DNA from: Arthrobacter_H sp030452125
GTDB lineage: Bacteria; Actinomycetota; Actinomycetes; Actinomycetales; Micrococcaceae
Direction: 5' to 3' (one strand)
Length of the DNA: 64,000 nt
Assembly: GCA_052379645.1 (NCBI GenBank)
Contig: JBQSYU010000001.1
Numbering within the stretch: the first letter of the stretch is position 1; the number at the start of each line of letters is the position of its first letter. Shown here one piece after another: positions 1-7,562 of this stretch. The position numbers and the translations under genes are program-made. A model generated the notes under the pieces. The model worked only from the letters and a program-made list of their open reading frames with translations, made no database searches and was not told where the DNA came from.

Positions 1-944
1 GCGCCGTGGTGCCCGTCGGTGGTTCCCGGGGTCCGGTACAACCCCAAGACCACCTCTTCCAGATCCGGTTCCTCCACGGCCAGGTCCACGGGCCGCAGCC
101 GGGGCAGGAGGTCCACCAGCTCAGCCACCGGACCGGACCACGTCGCCGAGGCCTGGCACACCGGCCGGCCGTCGCCGTCTTGCATCTGCTCCAGCCGTAA
201 CCCGTCGAGGCCTTCCAGCGCCCCCAATAGCCCCCGCACCTGGTCGACGGGCAGCGGGGTTTGGATGCGCAGGCGGCTGGTGGCTCCCTCGCGTAGTTCG
301 GCGACCGTGGAGGTCGTGGCAATGGCTCCTTCGCGCAGGATCGCCACGGTGTCTGCCGCCTGTTGGATCTCGCTGATGACGTGCGAGGAGAGGAAGACCG
401 TTTGCCCGGCTTCGCGTGCTTCGGCGACCAAGGACAGGAATTCTTGTTGCATCAGCGGGTCCAGTCCGCTGGTGGGTTCATCGAGGATGAGCAGTTCGGG
501 TTCGTGCATGAAGGCCTGGATGATCCCGAGCTTCTGCTTATTGCCCTTGGACAGCCGACGGGTCTGCCGATCCAGGTCGAGCCCGAGGCGTTCCGCCAGC
601 CCCTCGACCCGGCCGGAGGCGACGGGCCCGCTGATGTCCTCGAAGTGGCGCAATAGCCGCCGTCCGGTGGTCCTGCCCTCGAGGATCAGTTCCCCGGGCA
701 GGTAGCCGATGCGTCGTCGGAGGTCCGGACCGGCCTGGCGCGGTGGGACGCCGAGGACACCGAGGTGTCCGGCGCTGGGCCGGATGATGTCCAGCAGGCA
801 ACGCATCAGCGTGGTCTTTCCGGCGCCGTTGGGCCCGATGACCCCGAACACGGATCCGCGCGGGACGGCGAAGTCGATACCGTGCAGGACCTCGTTGTTT
901 CCGTAGCTCTTGTGCAGTCCAGTGACTTCAATGGCGTGGCCCAT
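1..944 (-). CDS. ABC transporter ATP-binding protein (3' end outside window)
   Basis: ATPase subunit of an ABC exporter, cytoplasmic face of the membrane. Reading inward from the ATG at 944, the protein shows Walker A GPNGAGKT at residues 37-44, the signature RLSKGN, Walker B LLILDEPTSGLD and a switch His in FLSSHV. The spacing and the SKGN signature fit the CcmA/DrrA-type single ATPases that pair with ABC-2 permeases for drug or lipid export. About 314 codons are visible and the frame is still open at base 1, so the C-terminus is missing and the permease would lie to the left. The start overlaps the end of the upstream TetR gene by 17 bases, so the two are co-transcribed. AAAGGAC lies upstream of the ATG. 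Substrate unknown. Confidence 0.9.
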   Translation of the reverse strand, partial: MGHAIEVTGLHKSYGNNEVLHGIDFAVPRGSVFGVIGPNGAGKTTLMRCLLDIIRPSAGHLGVLGVPPRQAGPDLRRRIGYLPGELILEGRTTGRRLLRHFEDISGPVASGRVEGLAERLGLDLDRQTRRLSKGNKQKLGIIQAFMHEPELLILDEPTSGLDPLMQQEFLSLVAEAREAGQTVFLSSHVISEIQQAADTVAILREGAIATTSTVAELREGATSRLRIQTPLPVDQVRGLLGALEGLDGLRLEQMQDGDGRPVCQASATWSGPVAELVDLLPRLRPVDLAVEEPDLEEVVLGLYRTPGTTDGHHG

Positions 945-1593
945 GACCGTCCTTTTCTTCGAGCGTGGTGGCGGCTTCCCGCGTAGCGTCAAGGAATGCG
1001 GAGTCCGTATACAACGGATGCGTATAAAGGTCGACGGCGGGGACCGCGAGTCGGTCGATGGCTTCCACACCGAACCCCTGCTGGCCCAAACCACGGGCGA
1101 CATGGCGACCCAGGACCAGCAGGCCCAACGACTGGGTGACCATCAGGGCGGCAGTGGCTTCGGGGTCCCCGACCTGGCGCATAGTCCCGGCCCGGGCGCC
1201 GTCCTGGAGGATCTGCAGAGTCAGGGAGAAGTAGGCGTCGAAGAGGGAGTCCCCTGCCTCCGAATCCTCCACCACCGCTCGTCGGATATAGGCGAGCTCA
1301 CGTTCATATGCAGCGGGGTTGGCCAGATATTCGGTCAGTGCGTCACGCAGCTTGGCGGGGTCTTGGGACTTGGCGGTGGCCGATTCATGGGCCGTTTCCA
1401 ACACGTGGGTATCGCAGGCCCGGCGCAGCCCCTCCTTGGTGCCGAAATAGTGGATGACCAGCCCTGGGGAGACCTCGGCGGCGGAGGCGATGTCGCGCAC
1501 CGTGGTCCGGGAGAAGCCGTGCCGACCGAAGAGGGTGATCGCGGCATCGCGGATCCTGGCCCGGGTCGTGACATCACCATCAATTGAACGCAT
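928..1593 (-). CDS. TetR/AcrR family transcriptional regulator
   Basis: DNA-binding repressor of 221 residues. An N-terminal TetR helix-turn-helix occupies roughly residues 9-55, with the typical run from RIRDAAITLFG to the HYFGTKEGL recognition-helix end; the rest is an all-helical ligand domain. I chose the ATG at 1593, which lies exactly 7 bases after a TAGTAT -10 box and has no Shine-Dalgarno, so the mRNA is probably leaderless; a GTG at 1644 in frame would place the start upstream of that promoter. It is followed by, and overlaps, an ABC exporter ATPase, the common arrangement of a repressor with the pump it controls. Ligand unknown. Confidence 0.9.
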   Translation of the reverse strand: MRSIDGDVTTRARIRDAAITLFGRHGFSRTTVRDIASAAEVSPGLVIHYFGTKEGLRRACDTHVLETAHESATAKSQDPAKLRDALTEYLANPAAYERELAYIRRAVVEDSEAGDSLFDAYFSLTLQILQDGARAGTMRQVGDPEATAALMVTQSLGLLVLGRHVARGLGQQGFGVEAIDRLAVPAVDLYTHPLYTDSAFLDATREAATTLEEKDGHGPRH

Positions 1594-1628
1594 GTTTAAG
1601 ATACTAAACAACGGTTCAGCATAGTCAA
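1594..1628 (-). promoter_or_regulatory. Leaderless promoter and autorepression operator of the TetR gene
   Basis: On the minus strand TTGACT (1628-1623) is followed after 16 bases by TAGTAT (1606-1601), and 7 bases later by the ATG at 1593. An imperfect palindrome, GTTTA-N6-TAAAC (1594-1609), covers the -10 box and the presumed transcription start, where a TetR repressor would block RNA polymerase. The promoter match is seen; binding by this TetR is inference. Confidence 0.6.
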
Positions 1629-1650
1629 GGGTCGGACGCTGCACGCACGC

Positions 1651-1687
1651 AAAGGAGGCGGCCCCGCAGTGGGGGGCCGCCTCCTTT
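1651..1687 (-). terminator. Rho-independent terminator after the MBL/rhodanese gene
   Basis: A perfect 15-bp stem (AAAGGAGGCGGCCCC and its complement) encloses a short loop. It sits 16 bases beyond the stop codon of the leftward gene ending at 1703 and upstream of the TetR promoter, so it insulates the sulfur locus from the TetR/ABC operon. The U tract is short (TTT), and the symmetry means it could also work on the other strand. Confidence 0.75.
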
Positions 1688-1702
1688 CGTCAGGGAATGA
1701 GC

Positions 1703-3109
1703 CTAGGCATTCACTGCCTGGCATGCTCCCTTCCATGCCTCCCAGCCGGCATAGCTGCCGTCGAGCTCGATGACGTCGTGACCGGCACGGCGCAGGGCGC
1801 TGGCGGCGACCGAGTTACGCACCCCGCTCTGGCAGTAGGTCACGATGGTGCCCGAGGTCGGCAGCTCGTCCTGGTGCCACAGGACGCGCCCGCCACTGAG
1901 CTGTTCGGAGCCGGGGATGTGGCCCTCCGCGTGTTCGGTCTTATTGCGCACATCGAGCACGAGTGCCGCGTCGAAGCCCTCGAGTTCCTCTGGCTGGAGC
2001 AGCGCCGGGGTATGCATCGGCAGCCCCTCCAGGCCGGTGACGTAACCGGCGACCCGGTCGATCCCGACCCGCACCAGGTGGTCCCACATCTCCTGGGCTT
2101 GATCCTGGGTGTCCGCCAGCAGAACCAGTGGACGCTCATCGGTCTCCGGGTCCACCGCCCAGGCGCCATAGCTGGCAATCTTCTGACCAGCGGGGATGTT
2201 CAGCGAGTGGTCCACCGTGCCCTGGTGCACCTCGTGGTGTGATCGGGTATCGACGAAGCTCACCGTGTCCAGTTCGAGATCGCGGCGAACGTCGTCGGTG
2301 GAGAGCTCCTCCAGGGCGGGGCGTTCGCCCAGCATCGCCGGGCCATCTCGGTTTTCCCGCTTCATCCGACCGAAGTAGGCATGGGCATCGGGCTGGCCGT
2401 TGAGCAGCTCGTGAACGAAACCCTGCTCGTCATTAGCGGCAATGTACGGTCCCCACCAGGAGTAGAGGCGCTCATACCCGACGGTGGTCGCCGGGACCGC
2501 ACCGAGGGCCTTGCCGCAGGCGCTGCCCGAACCATGGGCCGGCAGGACCTGGACGTAATCCGGTAGGGCCAGGAACTTCTCGCGCAGGCTCGTGAAGATG
2601 AGGCTGGCCCCTTCGAACCGGGTATCCACTCCTCCGGCTGCCTCGTCGAGCAGATCCGGCCGGCCGAGGTCCCCGACGAAGACGAAGTCCCCGGAGAGCA
2701 TGAAGCCGGGCTGATCGGAGAAGGCCCCGTCGGTCACCAGGAACGAGAGGTGCTCCGGGGTATGCCCGGGGGTATGGGAGGCGGTGAGCTTGATGTTCCC
2801 GACGGTGATGTCATCGCCGTCGTAGAGCCGGTTGGCCTCGAAGTCATATTGCCAGTCGGGGCCACCTTCGCCGGAAACATACATTTCGGCCCCGGTGGCA
2901 GCGGCCAGTTCACGGGTACCTGAGAGGTAGTCGGCGTGGATGTGGGTTTCGGTCACCGCGACGATGCGCATGCCGTTTTCCGCCGCAAGGTCCAAATAGG
3001 TCTGGATGTCCCGGCGGGCGTCGACCACCACGGCCTCGCCGTTGCGCTGACAGCCGATGAAGTAACTTGCCTGCGCCAGATCTTGGTCGTAAATGCGCTC
3101 GAGTAGCAT
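1703..3109 (-). CDS. MBL-fold persulfide dioxygenase-like protein fused to two rhodanese domains (CstB-like)
   Basis: Predicted to oxidise low-molecular-weight persulfides and pass sulfur to sulfite/thiosulfate, in the cytoplasm. The 468-residue protein has an N-terminal metallo-beta-lactamase domain (about 1-250) with HIHADY at 56-61, PGHTPE with His116, and Asp141 in SGDF; His56, His116 and Asp141 match the mononuclear-iron triad of ETHE1-type enzymes. Two rhodanese domains follow. The first (about 265-365) lacks a catalytic cysteine; the second carries CQSGVR with Cys426. The residue after HxHxD, His in ETHE1, is Tyr here. The ATG at 3109 is preceded by AAGGAG. It has its own promoter region with two CstR-type operators. 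The family and length match staphylococcal CstB; the exact reaction is inference. Confidence 0.82.
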   Translation of the reverse strand: MLLERIYDQDLAQASYFIGCQRNGEAVVVDARRDIQTYLDLAAENGMRIVAVTETHIHADYLSGTRELAAATGAEMYVSGEGGPDWQYDFEANRLYDGDDITVGNIKLTASHTPGHTPEHLSFLVTDGAFSDQPGFMLSGDFVFVGDLGRPDLLDEAAGGVDTRFEGASLIFTSLREKFLALPDYVQVLPAHGSGSACGKALGAVPATTVGYERLYSWWGPYIAANDEQGFVHELLNGQPDAHAYFGRMKRENRDGPAMLGERPALEELSTDDVRRDLELDTVSFVDTRSHHEVHQGTVDHSLNIPAGQKIASYGAWAVDPETDERPLVLLADTQDQAQEMWDHLVRVGIDRVAGYVTGLEGLPMHTPALLQPEELEGFDAALVLDVRNKTEHAEGHIPGSEQLSGGRVLWHQDELPTSGTIVTYCQSGVRNSVAASALRRAGHDVIELDGSYAGWEAWKGACQAVNA

Positions 3110-3131
3110 GCGATCTCCTTCGCGTGATTCG

Positions 3132-3182
3132 ATACCCCGGGGGGTATTGGTTTCATGACGACAATAATACACCCGGGGGTAT
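3132..3182. promoter_or_regulatory. Two CstR-type operators upstream of the MBL/rhodanese gene
   Basis: Two palindromic G/C tracts flanked by ATAC and GTAT occur at 3132-3147 (ATACCCCGGGGGGTAT) and 3167-3182 (ATACACCCGGGGGTAT). This is the architecture recognised by CsoR/CstR repressors, and the same element recurs at 6887-6902, 6909-6924 and 7249-7264 around the CstR gene. The sites lie between the stop of the MFS gene (3239) and the start at 3109, so the MBL gene can be induced separately from the upstream operon. Confidence 0.75.
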
Positions 3183-3238
3183 TTCTCAACCAATGGGTCC
3201 CCGGCGTCGAAACTGTTTTAGTAGTGCGTAGGGGTGTT

Positions 3239-4513
3239 TCAGGCGGGGATGGGGTGATGGGTTTCCTTCAGCCGGGCGGCGACGACGATCGCCGTGAGTA
3301 CGCTCAGGATCGCTGCCATGACGACCGCGGCCTGCAAGCCCAGGGCGTCGGCCACCAGGCCTCCCGCGATTGCACCCACCGCGTAGCCCGCATCACGCCA
3401 GACCCGGTAGACCCCCACGGCCCTCCCCCTCCAGGCTGGATGGGCAACGTCCCCGACAACGGCCAGCAGCGTGGGGTAGACCATCGCGGTTCCGACCCCC
3501 AGCAGCGCGGCCGCTGCCGCCCAGATGCCGAACCCGTCTCCGGCGGCGATGACGGCGAGCGCAACTCCTTGGACGGCCATCCCCCAGACCACCAGCTGTT
3601 TGCGCCCGATCCGGTCGGACAGTGCTCCGGTGACTAGCTGCCCAAGGCCCCAGACGCCCGGGTAGATGGCGAAGAGGAGTCCGATCCGCCCGTCGCTGAG
3701 GTGAGCCGTGGCGAACAGTAGGGGGAAGACGCCCCAGGAGAGCCCGAAGTTCAGGTTGTTCACCAACCCCGCCCAGCTGGCCGAGGAGAGCGAGGGGTCC
3801 TTGAAGCTGGTCAGCTCGGCGATCCGCCGGCTATCCAGCTGCGCGTCCACCCGGGTGGGGCCCGCAGACCGTGCCGTCGCCTGTTGTTCTGCTTCCAACC
3901 GGGAGTGGCCCTTGGTTTCACGGACGAACAGGCCGGTGAGCACGAGCCCGAGGGCCGTATAGGCGATCCCGAGGAGGAACGGGGCGGGACGCAAACCGAA
4001 TTGTTCGGCCAGATGCCCGGTCAGCAGGGAGGTGATGGCCACGGCACCGTATCCCGCCGCTTCGTTGAACCCCATCGCCAGGCCTCGCCGGTTCGGTCCG
4101 ATCAGGTCGATCTTCATCACCACGGTGGTGGACCAGGTCAGGCCCTGGTTGACGCCCAACAGGATATTCGCGGCCACGACCCATCCCCAGCTGGGAGCCA
4201 GGATGAGCATCAAGGGGACCGGGACGGCGAAAAGCCAACCTATCATCAGTACTGGTTTGCGCCCGTGACGGTCCGAGAGCGTTCCGGCGAACCAGTTGCT
4301 GACGGCCTTGGCGATGCCGAAGGCCGCGACATAGGAAAAGATGAACGTGTACCCGGAGAGGCCGAACTCGGCGCCGGCGAGCAGGGGCAGCACCGTTTGC
4401 TGCTGGCCCACCATTCCACCGACGAGGGCGTTGACCGCCACGAGCAGCACGAACTGCGGGGCATTCGCCCGCAACCCCAACACGGGGATCCTCGCGCCGG
4501 ACTTTTTCTTCAT
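3239..4513 (-). CDS. MFS transporter in the sulfur operon
   Basis: Integral membrane carrier of 424 residues with about twelve hydrophobic segments and the MFS motif A sequence DRHGRKPVL between segments 2 and 3; a second copy of this motif (DRIGRKQLVV) starts the second half. It is the last gene of a five-gene minus-strand operon (rhodanese/DUF2892, rhodanese, TauE, thioredoxin, MFS), with 62 bases between the thioredoxin stop and this ATG. The start has AAGGGAAG upstream. Position suggests transport of a sulfur compound, for example export of sulfite or thiosulfate or import of a thiol, but nothing in the sequence identifies the substrate. Function by family is secure, role by context is inference. 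Confidence 0.85.
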   Translation of the reverse strand: MKKKSGARIPVLGLRANAPQFVLLVAVNALVGGMVGQQQTVLPLLAGAEFGLSGYTFIFSYVAAFGIAKAVSNWFAGTLSDRHGRKPVLMIGWLFAVPVPLMLILAPSWGWVVAANILLGVNQGLTWSTTVVMKIDLIGPNRRGLAMGFNEAAGYGAVAITSLLTGHLAEQFGLRPAPFLLGIAYTALGLVLTGLFVRETKGHSRLEAEQQATARSAGPTRVDAQLDSRRIAELTSFKDPSLSSASWAGLVNNLNFGLSWGVFPLLFATAHLSDGRIGLLFAIYPGVWGLGQLVTGALSDRIGRKQLVVWGMAVQGVALAVIAAGDGFGIWAAAAALLGVGTAMVYPTLLAVVGDVAHPAWRGRAVGVYRVWRDAGYAVGAIAGGLVADALGLQAAVVMAAILSVLTAIVVAARLKETHHPIPA

Positions 4514-4575
4514 GCGGGACTTCCCTTCGGTCGGTGTCAGGCGGTTCGGCGAGAGCCGCTTCAGCGGCCCGGGTT

Positions 4576-4944
4576 TCAGGCTTGCTGACCCTGCTGCTCC
4601 AGTTGGGAGCGGACGGTATCCATATCGAGTTCCTTCACGGCTTCGATGACCTTTTCCAGCTCCTTCCCTGGCAGGGCACCCGGCTGACTGAATACGAGGA
4701 TGCCATCACGGAAGGCCATCAGTGTCGGGATGGAGCTGATGCCCGCGGACGCCGACAGGGCTTGTTCGGCCTCCGTGTCGACCTTTCCAAAGAGTACGTC
4801 GGCATGGTTGTTCGAGGACTTCTCGTAGGTGGGGGCGAACGAACGACACGGTCCGCACCAGGCCGCCCAGAAGTCCACCAGGACGATGGGGTTCTCTTGC
4901 AGGGTTTTCTCGAAGTTCTTTTCGGTCAGGTCGATGGTGGACAT
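4576..4944 (-). CDS. Thioredoxin
   Basis: Small cytoplasmic thiol-disulfide oxidoreductase, 122 residues, with the canonical active site WCGPC (Cys30 and Cys33), the preceding VDFWAAW strand and the cis-proline loop SIPTL. It has a short C-terminal extension after the normal fold end (about residue 105). A strong AAAAGGAG lies just before the ATG at 4944. Lying between the TauE exporter and the MFS gene in a CstR-type regulon, it probably reduces protein or low-molecular-weight persulfides formed by the rhodaneses, as reported for thioredoxins in sulfide stress. It is not the housekeeping trxA, which usually stands with thioredoxin reductase. Confidence 0.9.
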   Translation of the reverse strand: MSTIDLTEKNFEKTLQENPIVLVDFWAAWCGPCRSFAPTYEKSSNNHADVLFGKVDTEAEQALSASAGISSIPTLMAFRDGILVFSQPGALPGKELEKVIEAVKELDMDTVRSQLEQQGQQA

Positions 4945-4984
4945 GTTGACTCCTTTTCGTGGTGACGGTGGTTCCGTCGAATAG

Positions 4985-5875
4985 TTAGCGGGAGGTCGTG
5001 ATGACGGGCTCTTCGTTGGAGGCGAGGAAGCGGGCCTTGCACGAGGGAATGAGGTACCTGCAGGCCACCGCGGCCACCGCCAGTACGACCCCGAGAATGC
5101 CGACCACCAGGTTGGCCGGGGCCGGTAGCTCCTGGACCAGGACGAACACGCCCATGGCCAGGACGAACACCCCAAATCCCTTGCGCAACGCGTTTTCGGG
5201 GATCCTGCCGGCCAGCCGCGAACCGACCAGTGAACCCAGGATCGCTGCGGCAGTCACCCCCGACACCAGGGCCCAGTCCAGGGAGATGGTGGTCAGGTAC
5301 CCGCCCAGTCCGGCGAAGGACTTCAGGGCGATGACCACCAATGAGGTGCCGACGGCCACGGGCATGGACAGCCCGCCCATCAGCGCCAGCGCGGGAACGA
5401 CGAGGAATCCGCCGCCGGCACCGACGAGCCCGGTGAACAGGCCGACGACCAGGCCTTCGAGGATGACCTTGCCCAGCGGAAGATCGCCGTCGTGCACCTG
5501 CGCACCTCCGCCCTTGCGGCCACGGATCATGGCCATCGACGTGGCAACCATCATCAGCGCGAAGGCGATCATGAGCACCGTTCCGGGGATATGTCCGCCC
5601 AGCAGTCCGCCGCCGAAGGCCCCCGCCATGCCGGTGGCCCCGAAAACCAGGCCGGTGCGCCACTTCACCCGGCCGTTGCGGGCATGACTCACGGCACTGA
5701 CCGCCGAGGTGGCCCCCACCACGAACAACGAGGCGGCGATGGCCTCCTTGGGATTCATTCCTGCGACATAGGTCAGGATCGGAACGGTGAGGATGGAGCC
5801 ACCCCCGCCGAGCAGGCCGAGGGAGAGTCCGATCAGCACCGAAAGGACGAGTGTCAACAGGAGGGTCAGCGTCAT
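4985..5875 (-). CDS. TauE/SafE family sulfite/anion exporter
   Basis: Polytopic membrane protein of 296 residues with about eight hydrophobic segments in two repeats, each starting with the family glycine signature: GLLGGGGSILTVP near residues 20-32 and GLVGAGGGFLVVPAL in the second half. The TauE/SafE family exports sulfite, sulfonates or related anions. In the CstR regulon of Staphylococcus a TauE protein is thought to expel the sulfite made by persulfide oxidation, and the same job fits here between rhodanese and thioredoxin genes. The ATG at 5875 follows the rhodanese stop by about 45 bases. Confidence 0.88.
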   Translation of the reverse strand: MTLTLLLTLVLSVLIGLSLGLLGGGGSILTVPILTYVAGMNPKEAIAASLFVVGATSAVSAVSHARNGRVKWRTGLVFGATGMAGAFGGGLLGGHIPGTVLMIAFALMMVATSMAMIRGRKGGGAQVHDGDLPLGKVILEGLVVGLFTGLVGAGGGFLVVPALALMGGLSMPVAVGTSLVVIALKSFAGLGGYLTTISLDWALVSGVTAAAILGSLVGSRLAGRIPENALRKGFGVFVLAMGVFVLVQELPAPANLVVGILGVVLAVAAVACRYLIPSCKARFLASNEEPVITTSR

Positions 5876-5920
5876 GGCAGGGTCCTTATCGGAAGTCGGA
5901 GGAAGGCGGGGGCCCTCGGG

Positions 5921-6217
5921 CTAGGCGGTGGGCAGGCCGGCGCCCTGCCAGGCGGACATGCCGCCGGCCATGGTGTCCGCCGTGTAGCCGGCGGCGTTGA
6001 GCGCATCGGCCACTTGGGCGCTGCGGTTTCCGCTGCGGCAGACCACGATCACGGGGCGGTTGGCATCAAGCTCCCCCACGCGTTCGTTCAGTTGTCCCAT
6101 CGGGATGTGCACGGCGCCGGGGATCATTCCTTCGGCGGTTTCGAAGTCCTCGCGGACATCGAGGACCTGTTCGGTCCTGCGGCGTTGGTCGGTTTCGGTG
6201 ATCGTGGTTTCAGGCAT
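5921..6217 (-). CDS. Single-domain rhodanese
   Basis: A 98-residue cytoplasmic sulfurtransferase consisting of one rhodanese domain. The active-site loop is CRSGNRS with the persulfide-carrying Cys60, preceded by the DVRE element at 20-23. The six-residue CxxGxR loop is that of thiosulfate/persulfide sulfurtransferases of the GlpE/PspE type rather than an arsenate-reductase-like seven-residue loop. The ATG at 6217 has GGAG upstream. It would move sulfane sulfur between small thiols and the downstream thioredoxin. Second gene of the operon read leftwards from 6840. Confidence 0.88.
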   Translation of the reverse strand: MPETTITETDQRRRTEQVLDVREDFETAEGMIPGAVHIPMGQLNERVGELDANRPVIVVCRSGNRSAQVADALNAAGYTADTMAGGMSAWQGAGLPTA

Positions 6218-6246
6218 GGTGGCTCCGTTGGGGTCAGGGGTGGAAA

Positions 6247-6840
6247 TCAGTGGTTCGAACGCGGGATCTGGCCGATCACCGCACGAGGCGCCGGGCAGGT
6301 CGCCCCCTGGTTCCACGGCATCTTGGACAGCGCCTGGCCCATGGCGCAGGTGTTGGTGGCCGCCGAGACGGTCAGCCCGGTACCGATCATCCCGGAAAGC
6401 AGCCGGAGCTTGGGTGAGAGGAATTTCCCGGCCAGCAGGCCGGCGACGACCAGGGATCCGGCCACCAGGCGTACCTGACGCTCCAGGTCCCAGCGCTGGA
6501 CGCCACGGACGACGTCCCCACCGGCGGCGGCAAAAGCGGGCACCCCGCCATCGAGCACCTGGGCATGGTCGACCCCGACGCCGTCGAGGCGGGTGCGCGC
6601 CTGGTCGGCACGGACCCCCGACTGGCAGACCAGCACCACGCGGCCGTCGAGTCGTTCGGCCAGTTCGGCGGTGTGCTCGGAAAGCAACGGAAGCGGCACG
6701 TTATAGGAGCCACGAATGTGCATGGTCTCGAATTCGGCGGCGGAGCGGACGTCGATGATCTTCACGTCCTGCTGCTCATCGATCCAGTTGCGGACCGTCT
6801 GCGCATCGAGATCGGTGACGGCGGGTGTTGCAAGGGACAC
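6247..6840 (-). CDS. Membrane-anchored rhodanese with DUF2892 domain (YgaP-like)
   Basis: First gene of the operon, 197 residues. Residues 1-110 form a rhodanese domain with the active loop CQSGVR (Cys72) and the DVRSAAEF element; residues about 120-165 hold two hydrophobic segments, followed by the conserved DUF2892 tail CAMGQALSKMPWN. E. coli YgaP has the same layout, a membrane-bound rhodanese facing the cytoplasm. The GTG at 6840 is chosen because AGGAAGA precedes it and because any further N-terminal extension would run through the operators and the divergent CstR gene. It probably channels sulfane sulfur at the membrane. Its promoter shares the divergent operator pair at 6887-6924. Confidence 0.85.
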   Translation of the reverse strand: MSLATPAVTDLDAQTVRNWIDEQQDVKIIDVRSAAEFETMHIRGSYNVPLPLLSEHTAELAERLDGRVVLVCQSGVRADQARTRLDGVGVDHAQVLDGGVPAFAAAGGDVVRGVQRWDLERQVRLVAGSLVVAGLLAGKFLSPKLRLLSGMIGTGLTVSAATNTCAMGQALSKMPWNQGATCPAPRAVIGQIPRSNH

Positions 6841-6886
6841 GTCTGCTTCTTCCTGTCGGATCAGTGGTTCCCCAGCAGTCTGGCAT

Positions 6887-6924
6887 ATACCCCCCCGGGT
6901 ATGCAAAAACACCCAGGGGGGTAT
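6887..6924. promoter_or_regulatory. Paired CstR-type operators in the divergent intergenic region
   Basis: Two sites, ATACCCCCCCGGGTAT (6887-6902) and ACACCCAGGGGGGTAT (6909-6924), lie between the divergent rhodanese/DUF2892 gene (start 6840) and the CstR gene (start 6959). The 22-base centre-to-centre distance is two helical turns, so two tetramers could sit on the same face. They should repress both the leftward operon and cstR itself. Confidence 0.78.
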
Positions 6925-6958
6925 GATGGGACAACGCCAATCATCACAAGGAGCAGAC

Positions 6959-7216
6959 ATGCAACTCGACACCGCCGAACTCACTCCGGTCATCAATCGA
7001 CTCAAGCGCGCCCAGGGCCAGCTCTCGGCCGTCACCCGGATGATCGAGGAGGGACGGGAGTGCAAGGATGTCGTCACCCAGCTCTCGGCGGTCTCCAAGG
7101 CACTGGACCGGGCCGGCTTTGCGATCATTGCCACCGGACTGGAGCAGTGCCTGGCCAGCGAGGACAACTCGATGGACAAGAAGGAACTGGAGCGCCTCTT
7201 CCTCTCGCTGGCCTAA
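6959..7216 (+). CDS. cstR: CsoR-family persulfide-sensing repressor (CstR-like)
   Basis: All-helical 85-residue DNA-binding protein of the CsoR/RcnR family (DUF156). Cys35 (GREC) and Cys64 (LEQC) are the two conserved thiols. In copper-sensing CsoR a His lies four residues before the second Cys; here that position is Gly60, so the Cu(I) site is incomplete and the dithiol arrangement fits CstR, which forms di- to tetrasulfide bridges with persulfides and releases DNA. AAGGAG precedes the ATG. The flanking genes (rhodaneses, MBL/rhodanese, TauE) and five matching operators support the assignment. The family is certain; sensing persulfide rather than metal is inference from residues and context. 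Confidence 0.87.
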   Translation: MQLDTAELTPVINRLKRAQGQLSAVTRMIEEGRECKDVVTQLSAVSKALDRAGFAIIATGLEQCLASEDNSMDKKELERLFLSLA

Positions 7217-7248
7217 CTCGTTGGACGGCGCCCCATGCCCTGACTTTG

Positions 7249-7264
7249 ATACCCCCGGGGGTAT
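7249..7264. promoter_or_regulatory. Perfect CstR-type operator upstream of the small cysteine-rich gene
   Basis: ATACCCCCGGGGGTAT is a perfect 16-bp palindrome and the best match among the five sites of this type in the window. It lies 32 bases after the cstR stop and 64 bases before the ATG at 7329, so the small cysteine-rich gene has its own regulated promoter rather than relying on read-through from cstR. Confidence 0.78.
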
Positions 7265-7328
7265 GTGTCACAGTAGGTTGCAGCAGGACGAATCCTGCTC
7301 GTGATGTCACCGAAACCAGGAGAAACCC

Positions 7329-7526
7329 ATGTGCCGAGCCGTAAAATGCCGCAAATGCCAGAAGACGACGTGGGCCGGATGCGGTCAGCACGTCCAGCAG
7401 GTCATGGCGAACGTCCCCCGGGCGGACCGGTGTTCCTGCGATCCGAACGCCCCCAAGGATTCCTCGGCATCCGGCGGCTGGCTCTCGCGCCTGTTCAAGC
7501 GCACACCGACCAACACCGGGGGTTAA
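7329..7526 (+). CDS. Small cysteine-rich protein in the CstR-type regulon
   Basis: A 65-residue protein with six cysteines at positions 2, 7, 10, 18, 35 and 37. The core, residues 6-20, reads KCRKCQKTTWAGCGQ; together with RCSCDP it resembles a small zinc-ribbon or thiol-rich knuckle. Similar short proteins with the KTTWAGCGQH core are common in bacterial genomes as uncharacterised proteins. AGGAG stands 5 bases before the ATG and a perfect CstR-type operator lies upstream, so it should be induced by persulfide. It has no signal peptide or membrane segment. It could bind zinc, carry sulfane sulfur, or act as a redox-sensitive adaptor; I do not assign a function. Confidence 0.78.
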   Translation: MCRAVKCRKCQKTTWAGCGQHVQQVMANVPRADRCSCDPNAPKDSSASGGWLSRLFKRTPTNTGG

Positions 7527-7562
7527 ACTGGTCTCCTGACGCCCCTGAGAGGAGCCGCCACC

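Noticed and set aside
6959..7216. Copper-sensing CsoR
   Set aside because: The His ligand four residues before the second Cys is replaced by Gly60, and the neighbours are sulfurtransferases rather than copper ATPases. A persulfide-sensing CstR fits better.
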